NCBI RefSeq assembly: GCF_003958625.1
Contig: NZ_RSEL01000029.1
Coordinates: 62,001-126,000, forward strand
Length of the DNA stretch: 64,000 nucleotides
Origin: Tsuneonella rigui
GTDB taxonomy: Bacteria; Pseudomonadota; Alphaproteobacteria; Sphingomonadales; Sphingomonadaceae
Direction of reading: 5' to 3'
Part shown: piece after piece, positions 26,343 through 34,874 of the stretch
Layout of the letters: each line of letters begins with the position of its first letter
Position numbering within the stretch: position 1 is the first letter of the stretch
Notes under the pieces: model-generated
The model's database searches: none
What the model saw: only the letters and a program-made list of their open reading frames with translations
Told to the model about the DNA's origin: nothing
Position numbers and translations under genes: made by a program

Positions 26343-26765
26343 TCACCGGTCCGCGGATGGGCCGTCGCTGCCGGCGATCAGGAGAGCCAGCGCCTGACGG
26401 ACCAGCCGAGACGCGGATTCGCGGTCCCTGCGAGCGCACCAGATAGCGATTTGCCGCGCGAGGTGACCTCTTTCCCCAGGCAATAGCGGCGCCGCGAATC
26501 CCCCACCACGCAGGGCGCCGATTAACCAACCGAGTTCTGTCTCGATGTCCCCCATTGACCCGCCGGCGGAGCGACACACGTGCATGATCCGTTGGGTAGA
26601 TTGGTCGAGGCATTTTCTTGCCTCGGTCCAGGTCCGACCGCTGACAACGCGCCCGGTTTCCATCCAATGTGTCGAACGATCGCGCGCGCCGAGGCTCGAC
26701 GCGGCCGCGGCATCGCTGGGCGCGTAGTTCGTTGCAAAGGCTTTCTTGGCGCGGGGCATCGCCAT
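26343..26765 (-). CDS. Unknown small protein, paralog A of a LuxR-flanking pair
   Basis: A 140-residue soluble protein without known domain. Its last 95 residues (from TWTEARKCLDQSTQRIMHVC to about LLIAGSDGPSA) align without gaps to the protein encoded at 27807-28199, with about half of the residues identical by eye. Shared positions include ARQIAIWC/AWQIAIWC, CRS and LxRQxLAxLI. The first 45 residues are not shared. It is predicted to be all helical. The start is the second ATG option near MAMPRAKK; a perfect lux-box-like palindrome sits 28 bases upstream, so the LuxR protein may control it. Confidence 0.7.
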   Translation of the reverse strand: MAMPRAKKAFATNYAPSDAAAASSLGARDRSTHWMETGRVVSGRTWTEARKCLDQSTQRIMHVCRSAGGSMGDIETELGWLIGALRGGGFAAPLLPGERGHLARQIAIWCARRDRESASRLVRQALALLIAGSDGPSADR

Positions 26766-26793
26766 CGGTGTGCGGCCTCGATCCCCTGCGCGC

Positions 26794-26813
26794 TATACCG
26801 TAAATGCGGTATA
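26794..26813. promoter_or_regulatory. lux-box-like palindrome
   Basis: Perfect 20-bp inverted repeat TATACCG-TAAATG-CGGTATA between paralog A (28 bases from its start) and the divergent luxR gene (120 bases from its start). Length and symmetry match lux-type boxes bound by LuxR/AHL dimers, though the base sequence differs from the classical box. Confidence 0.6.
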
Positions 26814-26933
26814 TGCGGCCGGTCGCACCTAGGCTGTTGCACCCGTTCGCCGATGACATGACATTCGTCCGGTCGCCAGGCAGGTTCGTCGATTGAAATG
26901 AAATCGGACTGACACGTTTGATAGGCTCCGGGG

Positions 26934-27650
26934 GTGAACAGGCTTCACCTTCAAGCGCTTGATGCAATCCACGAATTCGGTGAGATCGACGATGCGCAGG
27001 TGCTGCTGGAGCGATCCTCGCAGGTTCTCAAAGCTTTCGGATATTCCGCCTTTGTATTGAGCCGTCTTCCGCGGCCTGGCGCCGCCGGCCAGCCAGAGAT
27101 CCTGTTGAACGGCTGGCCCGAGGGCTGGAGCCACCGCTACGACGAGGCCGGGCATTATAACAATGATCCGGTCGCCTCTTATTGCGCGGTGTCCAGGCAA
27201 CCGTTCTCGTGGACCGAGATCCCCGCTCCCCACATGCACGGGCGACGGGGGCTTCAAATCGTCAATGAAGCTTCGGAATTCGGCCTGACCCACGGCCTGT
27301 GCGTTCCAGTCCACACGCCGCTCGGTACCGGCGGCATGTCACTGGCCGGCCAAGGCCTGGACGAAGAGCCCGGCGTGCGTGATCTTGCGTCCCTCCTGGC
27401 GTTCAAGATCTGCATGGCATTCGAGCAGGTCGGGCCCGACATTTCCCCCCGGGCCCGCCTTACACCCAGAGAGCGCGATGTCCTGAGCTGGATCGCGATG
27501 GGCAAGACCGTCGAAGAGGTCGGCATGATACTGTCGATCTCGGGACATACGGTTGGTGAGCATCTCAAGCGGATTCGCGCGAAGCTGCACACGAGCAACA
27601 ACGCCCATTCGGTCATCAAGGCGCTGCAAACCGGACAGCTTCAGCTTTAG
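26934..27650 (+). CDS. LuxR-family quorum-sensing regulator without a cognate synthase (LuxR solo)
   Basis: A 238-residue regulator. The N-terminal autoinducer-binding domain spans about residues 15-160. The C-terminal GerE-type helix-turn-helix spans 170-235 (LTPRERDVLSWIAMGKTVEE, SISGHTVGEHLKRIRAKL). All six conserved residues of AHL-binding receptors are present with the spacing of TraR: W65, Y69, D78, P79, W93 and G121. So it should bind an acyl-homoserine lactone or a close mimic. No luxI-type synthase is in the window. It starts at a GTG. A 20-bp lux-box-like palindrome lies upstream, and small paralogous genes sit on both sides. Confidence 0.9.
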   Translation: MNRLHLQALDAIHEFGEIDDAQVLLERSSQVLKAFGYSAFVLSRLPRPGAAGQPEILLNGWPEGWSHRYDEAGHYNNDPVASYCAVSRQPFSWTEIPAPHMHGRRGLQIVNEASEFGLTHGLCVPVHTPLGTGGMSLAGQGLDEEPGVRDLASLLAFKICMAFEQVGPDISPRARLTPRERDVLSWIAMGKTVEEVGMILSISGHTVGEHLKRIRAKLHTSNNAHSVIKALQTGQLQL

Positions 27651-27806
27651 CCGCGTAAGACCGGCCCATCTTCGCTCGTAGGCAGCTTGGCGCACTTGCT
27701 TCGCGCTGATAGTGCTCGCGTCCAAGCGTCACGCATGGCCGCCTGGAGGCTGTCGGTGCGCTCGCAAGGACCGATTGTTGGCTGAAATTCTCCGGACCGG
27801 GGAAAG

Positions 27807-28199
27807 CTAGCCGCGCTGAGGCCGCGACTTGACGCCTGCTGTGGATGGATTGTCTCGGCGCGTGATCAGCATGGCCAGCAACTGACGGATCAGCTGATAC
27901 GCGGACCCGCGATCCCCATGAATGCACCAGATCGCAATTTGCCACGCAAGCTGGGCCCTTTCCTCAGGCGGCATGGATGCCGAGAACCCCTGGCAACGCA
28001 AGGAATCGATCCAGGCCTGAAGCTCTGCTTCGATGGCTCCGATCGCCGTTGCGCCAGAACGGCAAAGGTCGGTCAGCCGCCGTGCCGAGTGGTCGAGGTG
28101 ATTGCGCGCATCGCTCCAGGCCCGATCGCGGGCATGGTCGGCGGGGACGTGCACGGTCACTGCCCCGACACGCGAGATTGGCTCAGCATTTGTCAGCAA
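27807..28199 (-). CDS. Unknown small protein, paralog B of a LuxR-flanking pair
   Basis: A protein of up to 130 residues, homologous over about 95 residues to the one encoded at 26343-26765 (shared core AWQIAIWC, DRGSAYQLIRQLLAMLI). It has no signal peptide, membrane helix or known domain. It begins 3 bases after the stop of the ABC-permease/M1-peptidase gene on the same strand, so it is probably the last gene of that operon. The start given is a TTG; GTG codons further in are alternatives. That one copy is operonic with a transporter-peptidase and the other faces luxR suggests an accessory role in a signalled process. Confidence 0.68.
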   Translation of the reverse strand: MLTNAEPISRVGAVTVHVPADHARDRAWSDARNHLDHSARRLTDLCRSGATAIGAIEAELQAWIDSLRCQGFSASMPPEERAQLAWQIAIWCIHGDRGSAYQLIRQLLAMLITRRDNPSTAGVKSRPQRG

Positions 28200-28202
28200 G
28201 GC

Positions 28203-31200
28203 TCATCTTGCCGAGCACGCGACGTCGGCCAGATCGTCCTCGCGGTTGCGGTCGATATACAGGCCATGAGGGTCAATGCTGACGCGGGTAGGCTCCTGTT
28301 TCGTGATAAATCGCAGCAGCTGCCGACCACTGCGAACGTCTCGCCGGCTGTCGAAGAGTGCTTCACCGGGGGCCTCGCCCTCCCCGCGCGTCACCAGGAC
28401 ATCCACCGAGATCGAGAGGGGCGCTTCGACTTCCCGGCCCGTTCCATCGGCATAGAATTTGCGCGCGTCGACCGGGACGGTCACATCCCAACGCCCGTCC
28501 GGTCTGCGCATGCAGGAAGCGCTGCCAAGCTGCAGATCGTACAGCGTGACACGTTCGAAGAGGTCCTCGATAAGCTGCCGCTGCTGCGGGGATCGCGCTT
28601 CCCCCTGCAGGACGGTCACAAGATCGACCGAGCGCGGATAGGGCGGCGCGGAGAAGCGGTATCGCGCCACCAAACGGCGGAGCGCGCGGTTCACGGCCTC
28701 CTCCCCCATCTGATCCTGCAGCAGATAGAGGACGAGGGCGCCCTTGCCGTAGGCTATGTGCTGGTCGCTCGACCCGGTCCTGATCAGCGGCTCCTCACCC
28801 CCGACGCCGGCGCGGCGGCCCTTGAGATACCGGTCGAGCTGAAACGCCAGGAGGTCGTCGATCCCCTTGCCGTGACGCTGCTGCTTGAGAACCATCAGCG
28901 CCGAGTACTGCGCCAGGGTCTCGATCAGCACCGGGGCGCCTTCCATTCGCGTGCCGCGGACCTGGTGCCCCCACCACTGGTGCGACAGCTCGTGCGCTGC
29001 GAACATGGTGGCCATGTCGATGGTGCCGGGGTCCCGGAGGTCCATCGCCATGGGCGCAATCTCTCCCATAGCGATTACTCCGGGATAGGCGTGTGCGCCA
29101 TCGCGGTAGGCCGCCTCGACTGCACGCACATGATCGAATTGGTACGGTCCGAAGGCGCGCGAGAAGGTCTCGATGGAAGCCTCCATCGCCGTCATCAACC
29201 GGTTCACATTCCAGCGGTGGCCCGGATCGTAGTAGATGGCGTAGTCGATGCCGTTGCGGGCACGTCGGGCGACCGCAAAGCGGCCGGACTGGATGGAAAA
29301 GTTGTTCTGGATCGGACCGCGCGACACGAAGCGGGTTATCCGGCGACCACCGCGGAGCCGGTCTTCCACGATCTTGCCCGGCGCAATGGCGAGTTGGTCG
29401 GCGCTGGTCGAGACGGTGATATCGGCGGATATCCATGCGTTGTCCGACAGCATCCGGGCATTCGCCTGCGCATCTTCCAGACGGGGCAACGCGCGCTGGC
29501 GCGGAAGGCCCATCCTTCGCCGCGCTTCCGGATCCTCGAGCAGCCCGCTGTCGTGCATGCCGATCCGAGGCGTCAGCGCAAAGGCATCGAGCTCAGTGCC
29601 GTTGGGGAGAACTCCCGCGTTACCGCCCGACAGGCCAAAGCCGCGCCGGTCGCGTGTGGTCCGAAATGCAATCGTTCGCGTTTCGGAGGGGCGCATGGGC
29701 TTGGTGAGACGATAGATGCGATAGCGAAAGGCGCGATCGTCCAGGGCGAGACGGGAGTCCGGAACCTCAAGACCCACCAGGTCCAGCGCGGGATCGGCTA
29801 GGCGGATGTGGATCGTGTCGATCGGAACCGGCGTCCTGTTCACCAGGCGATAGCTCCCGCTGACCTGCGCGGTGCCCTTCTCGGGATACAGCGCCACCGC
29901 CAATTTTATGTCGTCGACGACAGGCTGCGGAATGCTCCCGTAGCGCAGATACCGCTTCTCGTACTCGGCGAGGTACCGCTCGGTGCTACGCGCGGTCTCG
30001 ACATGGTTGAAGAGGTTTGTGTTTACGAGAACCCAGGTGCCGCACAGCAACATTGCGAGGATGAGAACGAGCACAGCCCCGCGCGCGGTGTCCGGCATCG
30101 TGCAAAGCGCGCGACGGAACCTGGTGCTGGCCGGAGCTGCCGCACCGCGCGGCCACAGCATGTGCGCAGCTTTCAGCAGGAGGGCCGCCGTCATGGCCCA
30201 GAAGGCGCGCACCCACCACGCCGCCTCAGCCGAAAAGCCCGTTCCCGCGAGATCCGACAAGGGCGTCTCCGGGACCGAACCATAGAGCAGTAGCGGATGC
30301 GCTAACCCCAGTGCCGGCCCCAGGATGAGCAGGACGAAGTACACCGTCAGGATGCCCCAGGCTGCATACTTGCTTGGACTTGCCGCGTGGATGAACACCG
30401 CGAGAGCGGCGACCGCAAGCGTGTCCAGGCCGCGCGGGACCAGATACCAGCGCAAGTAGTCAGCGGGCACGATGGCAACGGAACCGTCGATCGCCTGCAG
30501 CGTCATGGCGACTGCTGCTGAAACGACGAGCGTCGCCAGAAGCACGAACGCGAGACCCAGCATCTTGGGCAGCATCAGGGCCCAGGCGGGCAGCGGCGTA
30601 GCGTCGATGATCGCATCGACCCGCCGCTCGCGCTCGCGCCACACGAGCTCACCCCCGAAGTACGCCGCGACGACGACCAGCAAGGTTCGGAAACTGTCGT
30701 CGAGAATTGGCACCAGCACCGATGTCAGCGGGTGGACCGGAGTGCCCGCGACGGTCGACGCGGTGAGGAGACCGGGCAGCGCGAACGCCAGCGCTATGAG
30801 CAGGAGGATCCAGAAGACTGCGCTCTGCAGGATGAAGCGCGCCTCCATCCTTGCCCGGCCGATGAACTGCGCGGTCGCGGTGTGGCGATCGAAGCGCGGC
30901 GACGGAAGACGCCCGATGGACGAATCGAACCTTCCGAGCCGGCTATCGCTGGTCCGTAAAGTCTGTTCCCGCGCGAGCTTGCGTTGCTGCCTCCGGGACA
31001 GGGGACGACCGGTGAAGCGAAATCGCCAGACCGTGAGTGCCAGCAGGCCAAGTGCGAGCGTCATCCACACAAGCCTGCTGAGGACCATCAGCCCGCTCAC
31101 CGGGACCGCGCCGGCATTGATTTCCGCGGCAGTCAGATAGCGCGAGGCGGCCATGTAGGCCGACATGCCTAGGGGATCGAGGAGAACGCGGGCGGTCTGG

Positions 31201-31817
31201 ATGCCGGTCTGCCCTTCCATCAGGCGCTGGCCGACCAGATAGAACAGCAGCACACCGACCACGCCGACGAACGTGCCGGCGGTCGACCGGGTCGCGCTCG
31301 TCAGCGCGAACAGGATCGCGAACACGATCAGGGTGTTGGGCAGCGCGAACAGGCCCAATCCGTAGGCATAGCCGGCAGCCTGATTTGCGCCCAGCATAGC
31401 CTGATTGGCGAACGGCATCAGCGTACCGCTCCACGTACCCAAGGTTGCTGAGCACATGGTCAGCGCGCCGATCGCAAGAGCGCCGGCAAACCGCCCCAGC
31501 AGGTACGCGCGTTTGCCGACCGGCGTTGCCTGGACGAGAGGCCCGAACCCGGTCAGCTCATCGCGCAGCATGGCGTTGGCGACGAAAGCCGCGCCGACGA
31601 ACGGGAACAGCAGTGCCGCAACCAGGTGCAGCTTGATGATCGCGTGCGGCGCGTTGAACAGCACCGTCCCGCCCGGCTCGCTCACCAACCTGAAGACCGC
31701 CATGTTGAAGAAGGCAAGGGCGAAGAACAACGCCGAGGCAGCGGCAAACAGCGGGCTGCGGATCTGATAGCGAAACTCGAAGGCCGCCACTCTCGTCAGC
31801 ATGGCAAATCCGCTCAT
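28203..31817 (-). CDS. ABC-2 type permease fused to an M1-family metallopeptidase
   Basis: A 1204-residue membrane protein. The first 600 residues hold two sets of six or so transmembrane helices of the ABC-2 permease type (FEFRYQIRSPLFAAASALFF at the start; a second set from about residue 330). The C-terminal half is an M1 aminopeptidase domain with the zinc motif HELSH at 942-946 followed 18 residues later by the third ligand Glu (LIETLAQY) and a GAMEN-like AMGEI loop. It is likely anchored in the inner membrane with the peptidase in the periplasm. The start overlaps the ATPase gene stop (ATGA). Export or degradation of peptides is the natural guess; the substrate is unknown. Confidence 0.9.
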   Translation of the reverse strand: MSGFAMLTRVAAFEFRYQIRSPLFAAASALFFALAFFNMAVFRLVSEPGGTVLFNAPHAIIKLHLVAALLFPFVGAAFVANAMLRDELTGFGPLVQATPVGKRAYLLGRFAGALAIGALTMCSATLGTWSGTLMPFANQAMLGANQAAGYAYGLGLFALPNTLIVFAILFALTSATRSTAGTFVGVVGVLLFYLVGQRLMEGQTGIQTARVLLDPLGMSAYMAASRYLTAAEINAGAVPVSGLMVLSRLVWMTLALGLLALTVWRFRFTGRPLSRRQQRKLAREQTLRTSDSRLGRFDSSIGRLPSPRFDRHTATAQFIGRARMEARFILQSAVFWILLLIALAFALPGLLTASTVAGTPVHPLTSVLVPILDDSFRTLLVVVAAYFGGELVWRERERRVDAIIDATPLPAWALMLPKMLGLAFVLLATLVVSAAVAMTLQAIDGSVAIVPADYLRWYLVPRGLDTLAVAALAVFIHAASPSKYAAWGILTVYFVLLILGPALGLAHPLLLYGSVPETPLSDLAGTGFSAEAAWWVRAFWAMTAALLLKAAHMLWPRGAAAPASTRFRRALCTMPDTARGAVLVLILAMLLCGTWVLVNTNLFNHVETARSTERYLAEYEKRYLRYGSIPQPVVDDIKLAVALYPEKGTAQVSGSYRLVNRTPVPIDTIHIRLADPALDLVGLEVPDSRLALDDRAFRYRIYRLTKPMRPSETRTIAFRTTRDRRGFGLSGGNAGVLPNGTELDAFALTPRIGMHDSGLLEDPEARRRMGLPRQRALPRLEDAQANARMLSDNAWISADITVSTSADQLAIAPGKIVEDRLRGGRRITRFVSRGPIQNNFSIQSGRFAVARRARNGIDYAIYYDPGHRWNVNRLMTAMEASIETFSRAFGPYQFDHVRAVEAAYRDGAHAYPGVIAMGEIAPMAMDLRDPGTIDMATMFAAHELSHQWWGHQVRGTRMEGAPVLIETLAQYSALMVLKQQRHGKGIDDLLAFQLDRYLKGRRAGVGGEEPLIRTGSSDQHIAYGKGALVLYLLQDQMGEEAVNRALRRLVARYRFSAPPYPRSVDLVTVLQGEARSPQQRQLIEDLFERVTLYDLQLGSASCMRRPDGRWDVTVPVDARKFYADGTGREVEAPLSISVDVLVTRGEGEAPGEALFDSRRDVRSGRQLLRFITKQEPTRVSIDPHGLYIDRNREDDLADVACSAR

Positions 31818-32719
31818 GCCGCGCGCCGCGACCGCGCCAGCGCGGCGAAGTATACGTCCTCAAGATCCCCGCGCGCGGCAGCGAAGCCCTCGCCCGGATC
31901 GCTGTCCGAGAGCACGTGGATGATCGTTCGGCCGCCGAAAAGGCGGGTCGAGATGACGTCGTGCCTGGCGCGAATCCGCTCGAGCTCGGCGCGCTCGACG
32001 GATTTGGTCCAAATCCGGCCGTCGCTTTGGGCGATCAGGTCCGACGGCGCGCCTTGAAGGCCAATGCGGCCCGCCGCCAAGATGGCCATGCGAGGACACA
32101 GATCGCTCACGTCCTCGACGATATGGGTCGAAAGGATCACCACCGTATCCTCCCCGATCTCGGCGAGGAGGTTCAAGAAGCGGTTGCGCTCTTCGGGATC
32201 GAGCCCTGCGGTCGGCTCGTCAACGATGATGAGACGCGGATTGCCGATCAGCGCCTGCGCGATGCCGAACCGCTGGCGCATGCCGCCGGAAAAGCCCGCC
32301 AGCGCCTTGCTCCGCACGTCCCACAGATTGACCTGCTGCAACAACCGCTCGACCATGTCCTTGCGCTCGGCGGGCCGCGAAAACCCCTTCAGCACCGCCA
32401 TATGGTCGAGCATGTCGAGCGCCGAGATGCGCGGGTAGACTCCAAAGTCCTGCGGCAGATAGCCGAGCGTGCGCCGCAACCGTTGGGGCCCGGCGATCAC
32501 GTCGATGTCGGCGAAGCGGATCGTGCCCGCGCTCGGCGTCTGCAGCGTCGCGATGCACCGCATGAGGGTGGATTTTCCTGCCCCGTTCGGTCCGAGAAGA
32601 CCGAACATGCCATGTGGTATCGACACACTGATTTCGTCTAGCGCGCGCGTCCCATTGGCGTAGGTGTGGCTCACCCCGTCGAGCTGGAGCACCGCTCCAA
32701 TGATCTGATTTGACAACAT
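31814..32719 (-). CDS. ABC transporter ATP-binding protein
   Basis: A 301-residue ATPase. Walker A is FGLLGPNGAGKST (residues 39-51), the signature is FSGGMRQRFGIAQAL, Walker B is LIIVDEPTAGLDPE, and the switch His is in ILSTHIVED. The C-terminal 80 residues (MAILAAGRIGLQGAPSDLI, then ISTRLFGGRTIIHVLSD) are the accessory domain common to drug- and peptide-type ABC-2 ATPases. It should energise the permease-peptidase whose start codon overlaps its stop. Transcription starts in the gap shared with the divergent two-component genes, so it may be under their control. Confidence 0.94.
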   Translation of the reverse strand: MLSNQIIGAVLQLDGVSHTYANGTRALDEISVSIPHGMFGLLGPNGAGKSTLMRCIATLQTPSAGTIRFADIDVIAGPQRLRRTLGYLPQDFGVYPRISALDMLDHMAVLKGFSRPAERKDMVERLLQQVNLWDVRSKALAGFSGGMRQRFGIAQALIGNPRLIIVDEPTAGLDPEERNRFLNLLAEIGEDTVVILSTHIVEDVSDLCPRMAILAAGRIGLQGAPSDLIAQSDGRIWTKSVERAELERIRARHDVISTRLFGGRTIIHVLSDSDPGEGFAAARGDLEDVYFAALARSRRAA

Positions 32720-32742
32720 GCCCGCGATGGTAGGGCCCGATC

Positions 32743-32791
32743 CTGTCGAGCATCTGTCGGACGGTCGTTTTTTTCGACAGGTTGCTGTCAG
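32743..32791. promoter_or_regulatory. Repeated CTGTCG half-sites between the ABC and two-component operons
   Basis: The 83-base divergent gap holds CTGTCGA (32743), CTGTCGG (32754), TCGACAG (32774) and CTGTCAG (32785). Neighbouring half-sites are 11 bases apart, one helical turn, the usual spacing of OmpR-type boxes. They are good candidates for binding of the adjacent response regulator. Confidence 0.5.
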
Positions 32792-32802
32792 CTTTTGGCG
32801 AT

Positions 32803-33501
32803 ATGGCTGTTGCGGTGACGGACAACTCGCGCATCCTGCTGGTCGAGGACGACCCTGCCCTCTCGCGTGAAATCCTGCGCGCGCTGGCGGGCGACGGGCG
32901 CGAGGCCGATCATGTCGCGCGCCTCGCCGACGCGTTCGAAGCGATCGTCCTTCATCCCTATCGATTGGTGCTGCTCGACAGACGCCTGCCCGATGGCGAG
33001 GGGCTGCATCTCATCCCCGCAGCACGGTCACGCGTGTCACCTCCGGTCATCATCGTCCTCACCGCGCGTGACGAAGTGGCGGACCGGATCGAGGGCCTCG
33101 ATGCGGGGGCGGACGACTATCTCGTCAAGCCGTTCGCGCTGGCGGAACTGACCGCGCGGGTGCGCGCGGCCTTTCGGCGACCGGCGGCGACCGTTTCCTC
33201 CGAGCCGGTAGAGATCGGCCGCCTGAGCTTCGACCTGGCTACGCAGGAGACCAGCGTGGCCGGGCGAACGCTCACCCTTCGCCGACGCGAACTTGCGCTG
33301 CTCGCCCTGCTTTTAAGCCGCGCTGGCCGGGTGGTGCAGCGCGACCATCTTGACCGCGAGCTCTATGGATTTGATGCGCCGGTCACCCCGAACGCGCTTG
33401 AGATCCAGGTCTCCCGTTTGCGGCGGATATTGAGGGACGCCGGCGCGGGGGTCGAGATCACGGCTGTCCGGGGCGTCGGCTACATGCTACAGCCATGCTG
33501 A
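32803..33501 (+). CDS. OmpR-family response regulator
   Basis: A 232-residue two-domain regulator. The receiver has ILLVEDDPALSREIL, the phosphoacceptor Asp59 in VLLDRRLPDGEG, IIVLTARDEVADRIEGLDAG and the Lys in DYLVKPFALAEL. The C-terminal winged helix has LTLRRRELALLALLLSRAGR and ALEIQVSRLRRIL..AGVEI..VRGVGYML. The start is set at the ATG giving MAVAVTDNSRI; an in-frame TTG 7 codons upstream is possible. Its stop overlaps the kinase start. It is divergent from the ABC/M1 operon, its probable target along with its own promoter. Confidence 0.93.
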   Translation: MAVAVTDNSRILLVEDDPALSREILRALAGDGREADHVARLADAFEAIVLHPYRLVLLDRRLPDGEGLHLIPAARSRVSPPVIIVLTARDEVADRIEGLDAGADDYLVKPFALAELTARVRAAFRRPAATVSSEPVEIGRLSFDLATQETSVAGRTLTLRRRELALLALLLSRAGRVVQRDHLDRELYGFDAPVTPNALEIQVSRLRRILRDAGAGVEITAVRGVGYMLQPC

Positions 33502-34874
33502 GCGCCCGGCGCTCGCTGGCGCTCCGCGCAAGCGTGGTCTTCGCCTCGGTCTACGCGGCGATCTTCCTCGCTGCGATCTCGATCAGCGCTGCGTTCACCT
33601 GGGCTGATCGCAGCGACGGCAACCAGCTGGGCCCGGTGCTGGCGCGCGACTATGCGATTGCCGACCTTCGCGATCAGGAGGAGGGACCGCCAACTCTGGT
33701 TGCGGGCCAGTTCTTCGACATGGCGGCACGCAACCCGGATCTCTGGCTCGTCGTCCTCAAGCGCGGCCGGATCTTCACCTGGGGCAAGGTAACCCCCGAG
33801 ATTTCTCGCACCGTCATCGGCCTCCGGACGGTGACCGATTCTGCGCTTTTCCGCGTGCCCGCCGCCGCGATGCCGCTTGCCGGCTCGGCCATTCGGCAAA
33901 TCGAATTTCCAGATGGCCCGGCATTGGTTGCTGCAGGAGGAGTCGATCCGGCAACCCTGTCGACCTGGGAGTCGGTCCAGCTGCTGCGGGACCCGACGGT
34001 GGCGGCGATGCTCGTCGCGGTTGCTGTGCTCAGCCTGATCGGCATGGGCGTCGCCGCGCGGGCGTTCAGGCGCGCTCTGGAACCCATCATCGTCGAAGCG
34101 ACCTCGATCGGCGCGGACGATCCCACCCGCCGCTTGGCCGAGGCCAAGGCACCGCGCGAGCTTGGCCCACTCGTTGACGCTTTCAATGCGGCACTCGACC
34201 GGCTCGAGCGCGAACTTGGCCGGCGGAGGCGATTCATAACCGATGTCGCGCACGAGCTGCGCACCCCGCTCGCGGTGGTGACCCTGCAAGCGGACGCGCT
34301 GCCGGCGGTCGAGGGAAAGGCGGATCTGCAACGCGGGCTCGTGCGGGTGACGCGCTTGCTCGGCCAGATGCTCGATCTTGAGCGGCTTACCCTCGCCGTC
34401 AACCTGCAGGAGGGTGTCGACCTTATCCCCATCGTCCGCGATGCCGCGGCAGACCTCGCGCCGATGGCGGTCGACCGCGGATACCGGCTGTCGCTCGATA
34501 CACCCGATGATCCGGTGCGGGTCACCGCCGATCCCCACGCGATACACCGCGCCGCGATGAACCTCATCAGCAACGCCATCGCCCATGGCGGCGGCAGCGG
34601 AGCGATCGGTATCCGTGTCGGGACAGACGCTACGATCACGGTGCTCGACGAAGGGCCCGGCGTTGACCCAGACCTGGCGCCGCGCCTGTTCGAGCCCTTC
34701 GTCAGAGGTCACTCGGAAGAAGAAGGTTCGGGCCTCGGCCTTCACCTCGTCCGTGAGATTATGCGTTCGCATGACGGGGACGTGGAGCACCGGCCCAGCA
34801 CTGCCGGATCGATGTTCAGGCTGGTTTTCTCGAGAACGGCAGGAAGCCCGAAAGCACGCAATCGAAAAGGGTGA
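33495..34874 (+). CDS. Sensor histidine kinase partnered with the OmpR-type regulator
   Basis: A 459-residue membrane kinase. The first helix (VVFASVYAAIFLAAISISAAF) and second helix (AAMLVAVAVLSLIGMGVAA, about 174-192) enclose a periplasmic sensor of some 135 residues without a recognised fold. A HAMP-like linker leads to the dimerisation helix with His253 in DVAHELRTPLAVV. The ATPase part has NLISNAIAHGG, VLDEGPGVD and GSGLGLHLVREI. It overlaps the regulator gene by 7 bases. Given the divergent ABC/M1 operon, the signal may be a peptide or envelope stress, as in Bce-like systems; that is inference. Confidence 0.93.
   Translation: MLSARRSLALRASVVFASVYAAIFLAAISISAAFTWADRSDGNQLGPVLARDYAIADLRDQEEGPPTLVAGQFFDMAARNPDLWLVVLKRGRIFTWGKVTPEISRTVIGLRTVTDSALFRVPAAAMPLAGSAIRQIEFPDGPALVAAGGVDPATLSTWESVQLLRDPTVAAMLVAVAVLSLIGMGVAARAFRRALEPIIVEATSIGADDPTRRLAEAKAPRELGPLVDAFNAALDRLERELGRRRRFITDVAHELRTPLAVVTLQADALPAVEGKADLQRGLVRVTRLLGQMLDLERLTLAVNLQEGVDLIPIVRDAAADLAPMAVDRGYRLSLDTPDDPVRVTADPHAIHRAAMNLISNAIAHGGGSGAIGIRVGTDATITVLDEGPGVDPDLAPRLFEPFVRGHSEEEGSGLGLHLVREIMRSHDGDVEHRPSTAGSMFRLVFSRTAGSPKARNRKG

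Noticed and set aside
26220-26486. 88-codon plus-strand frame just after PadR operator 2
   Set aside because: Most of it is antisense to paralog A, and only the first 40 codons are free; no ribosome site.
27918-29801. 627-codon open frame on the plus strand opposite the ABC/M1 gene
   Set aside because: Antisense shadow caused by high G+C; the M1 motifs are on the minus strand.
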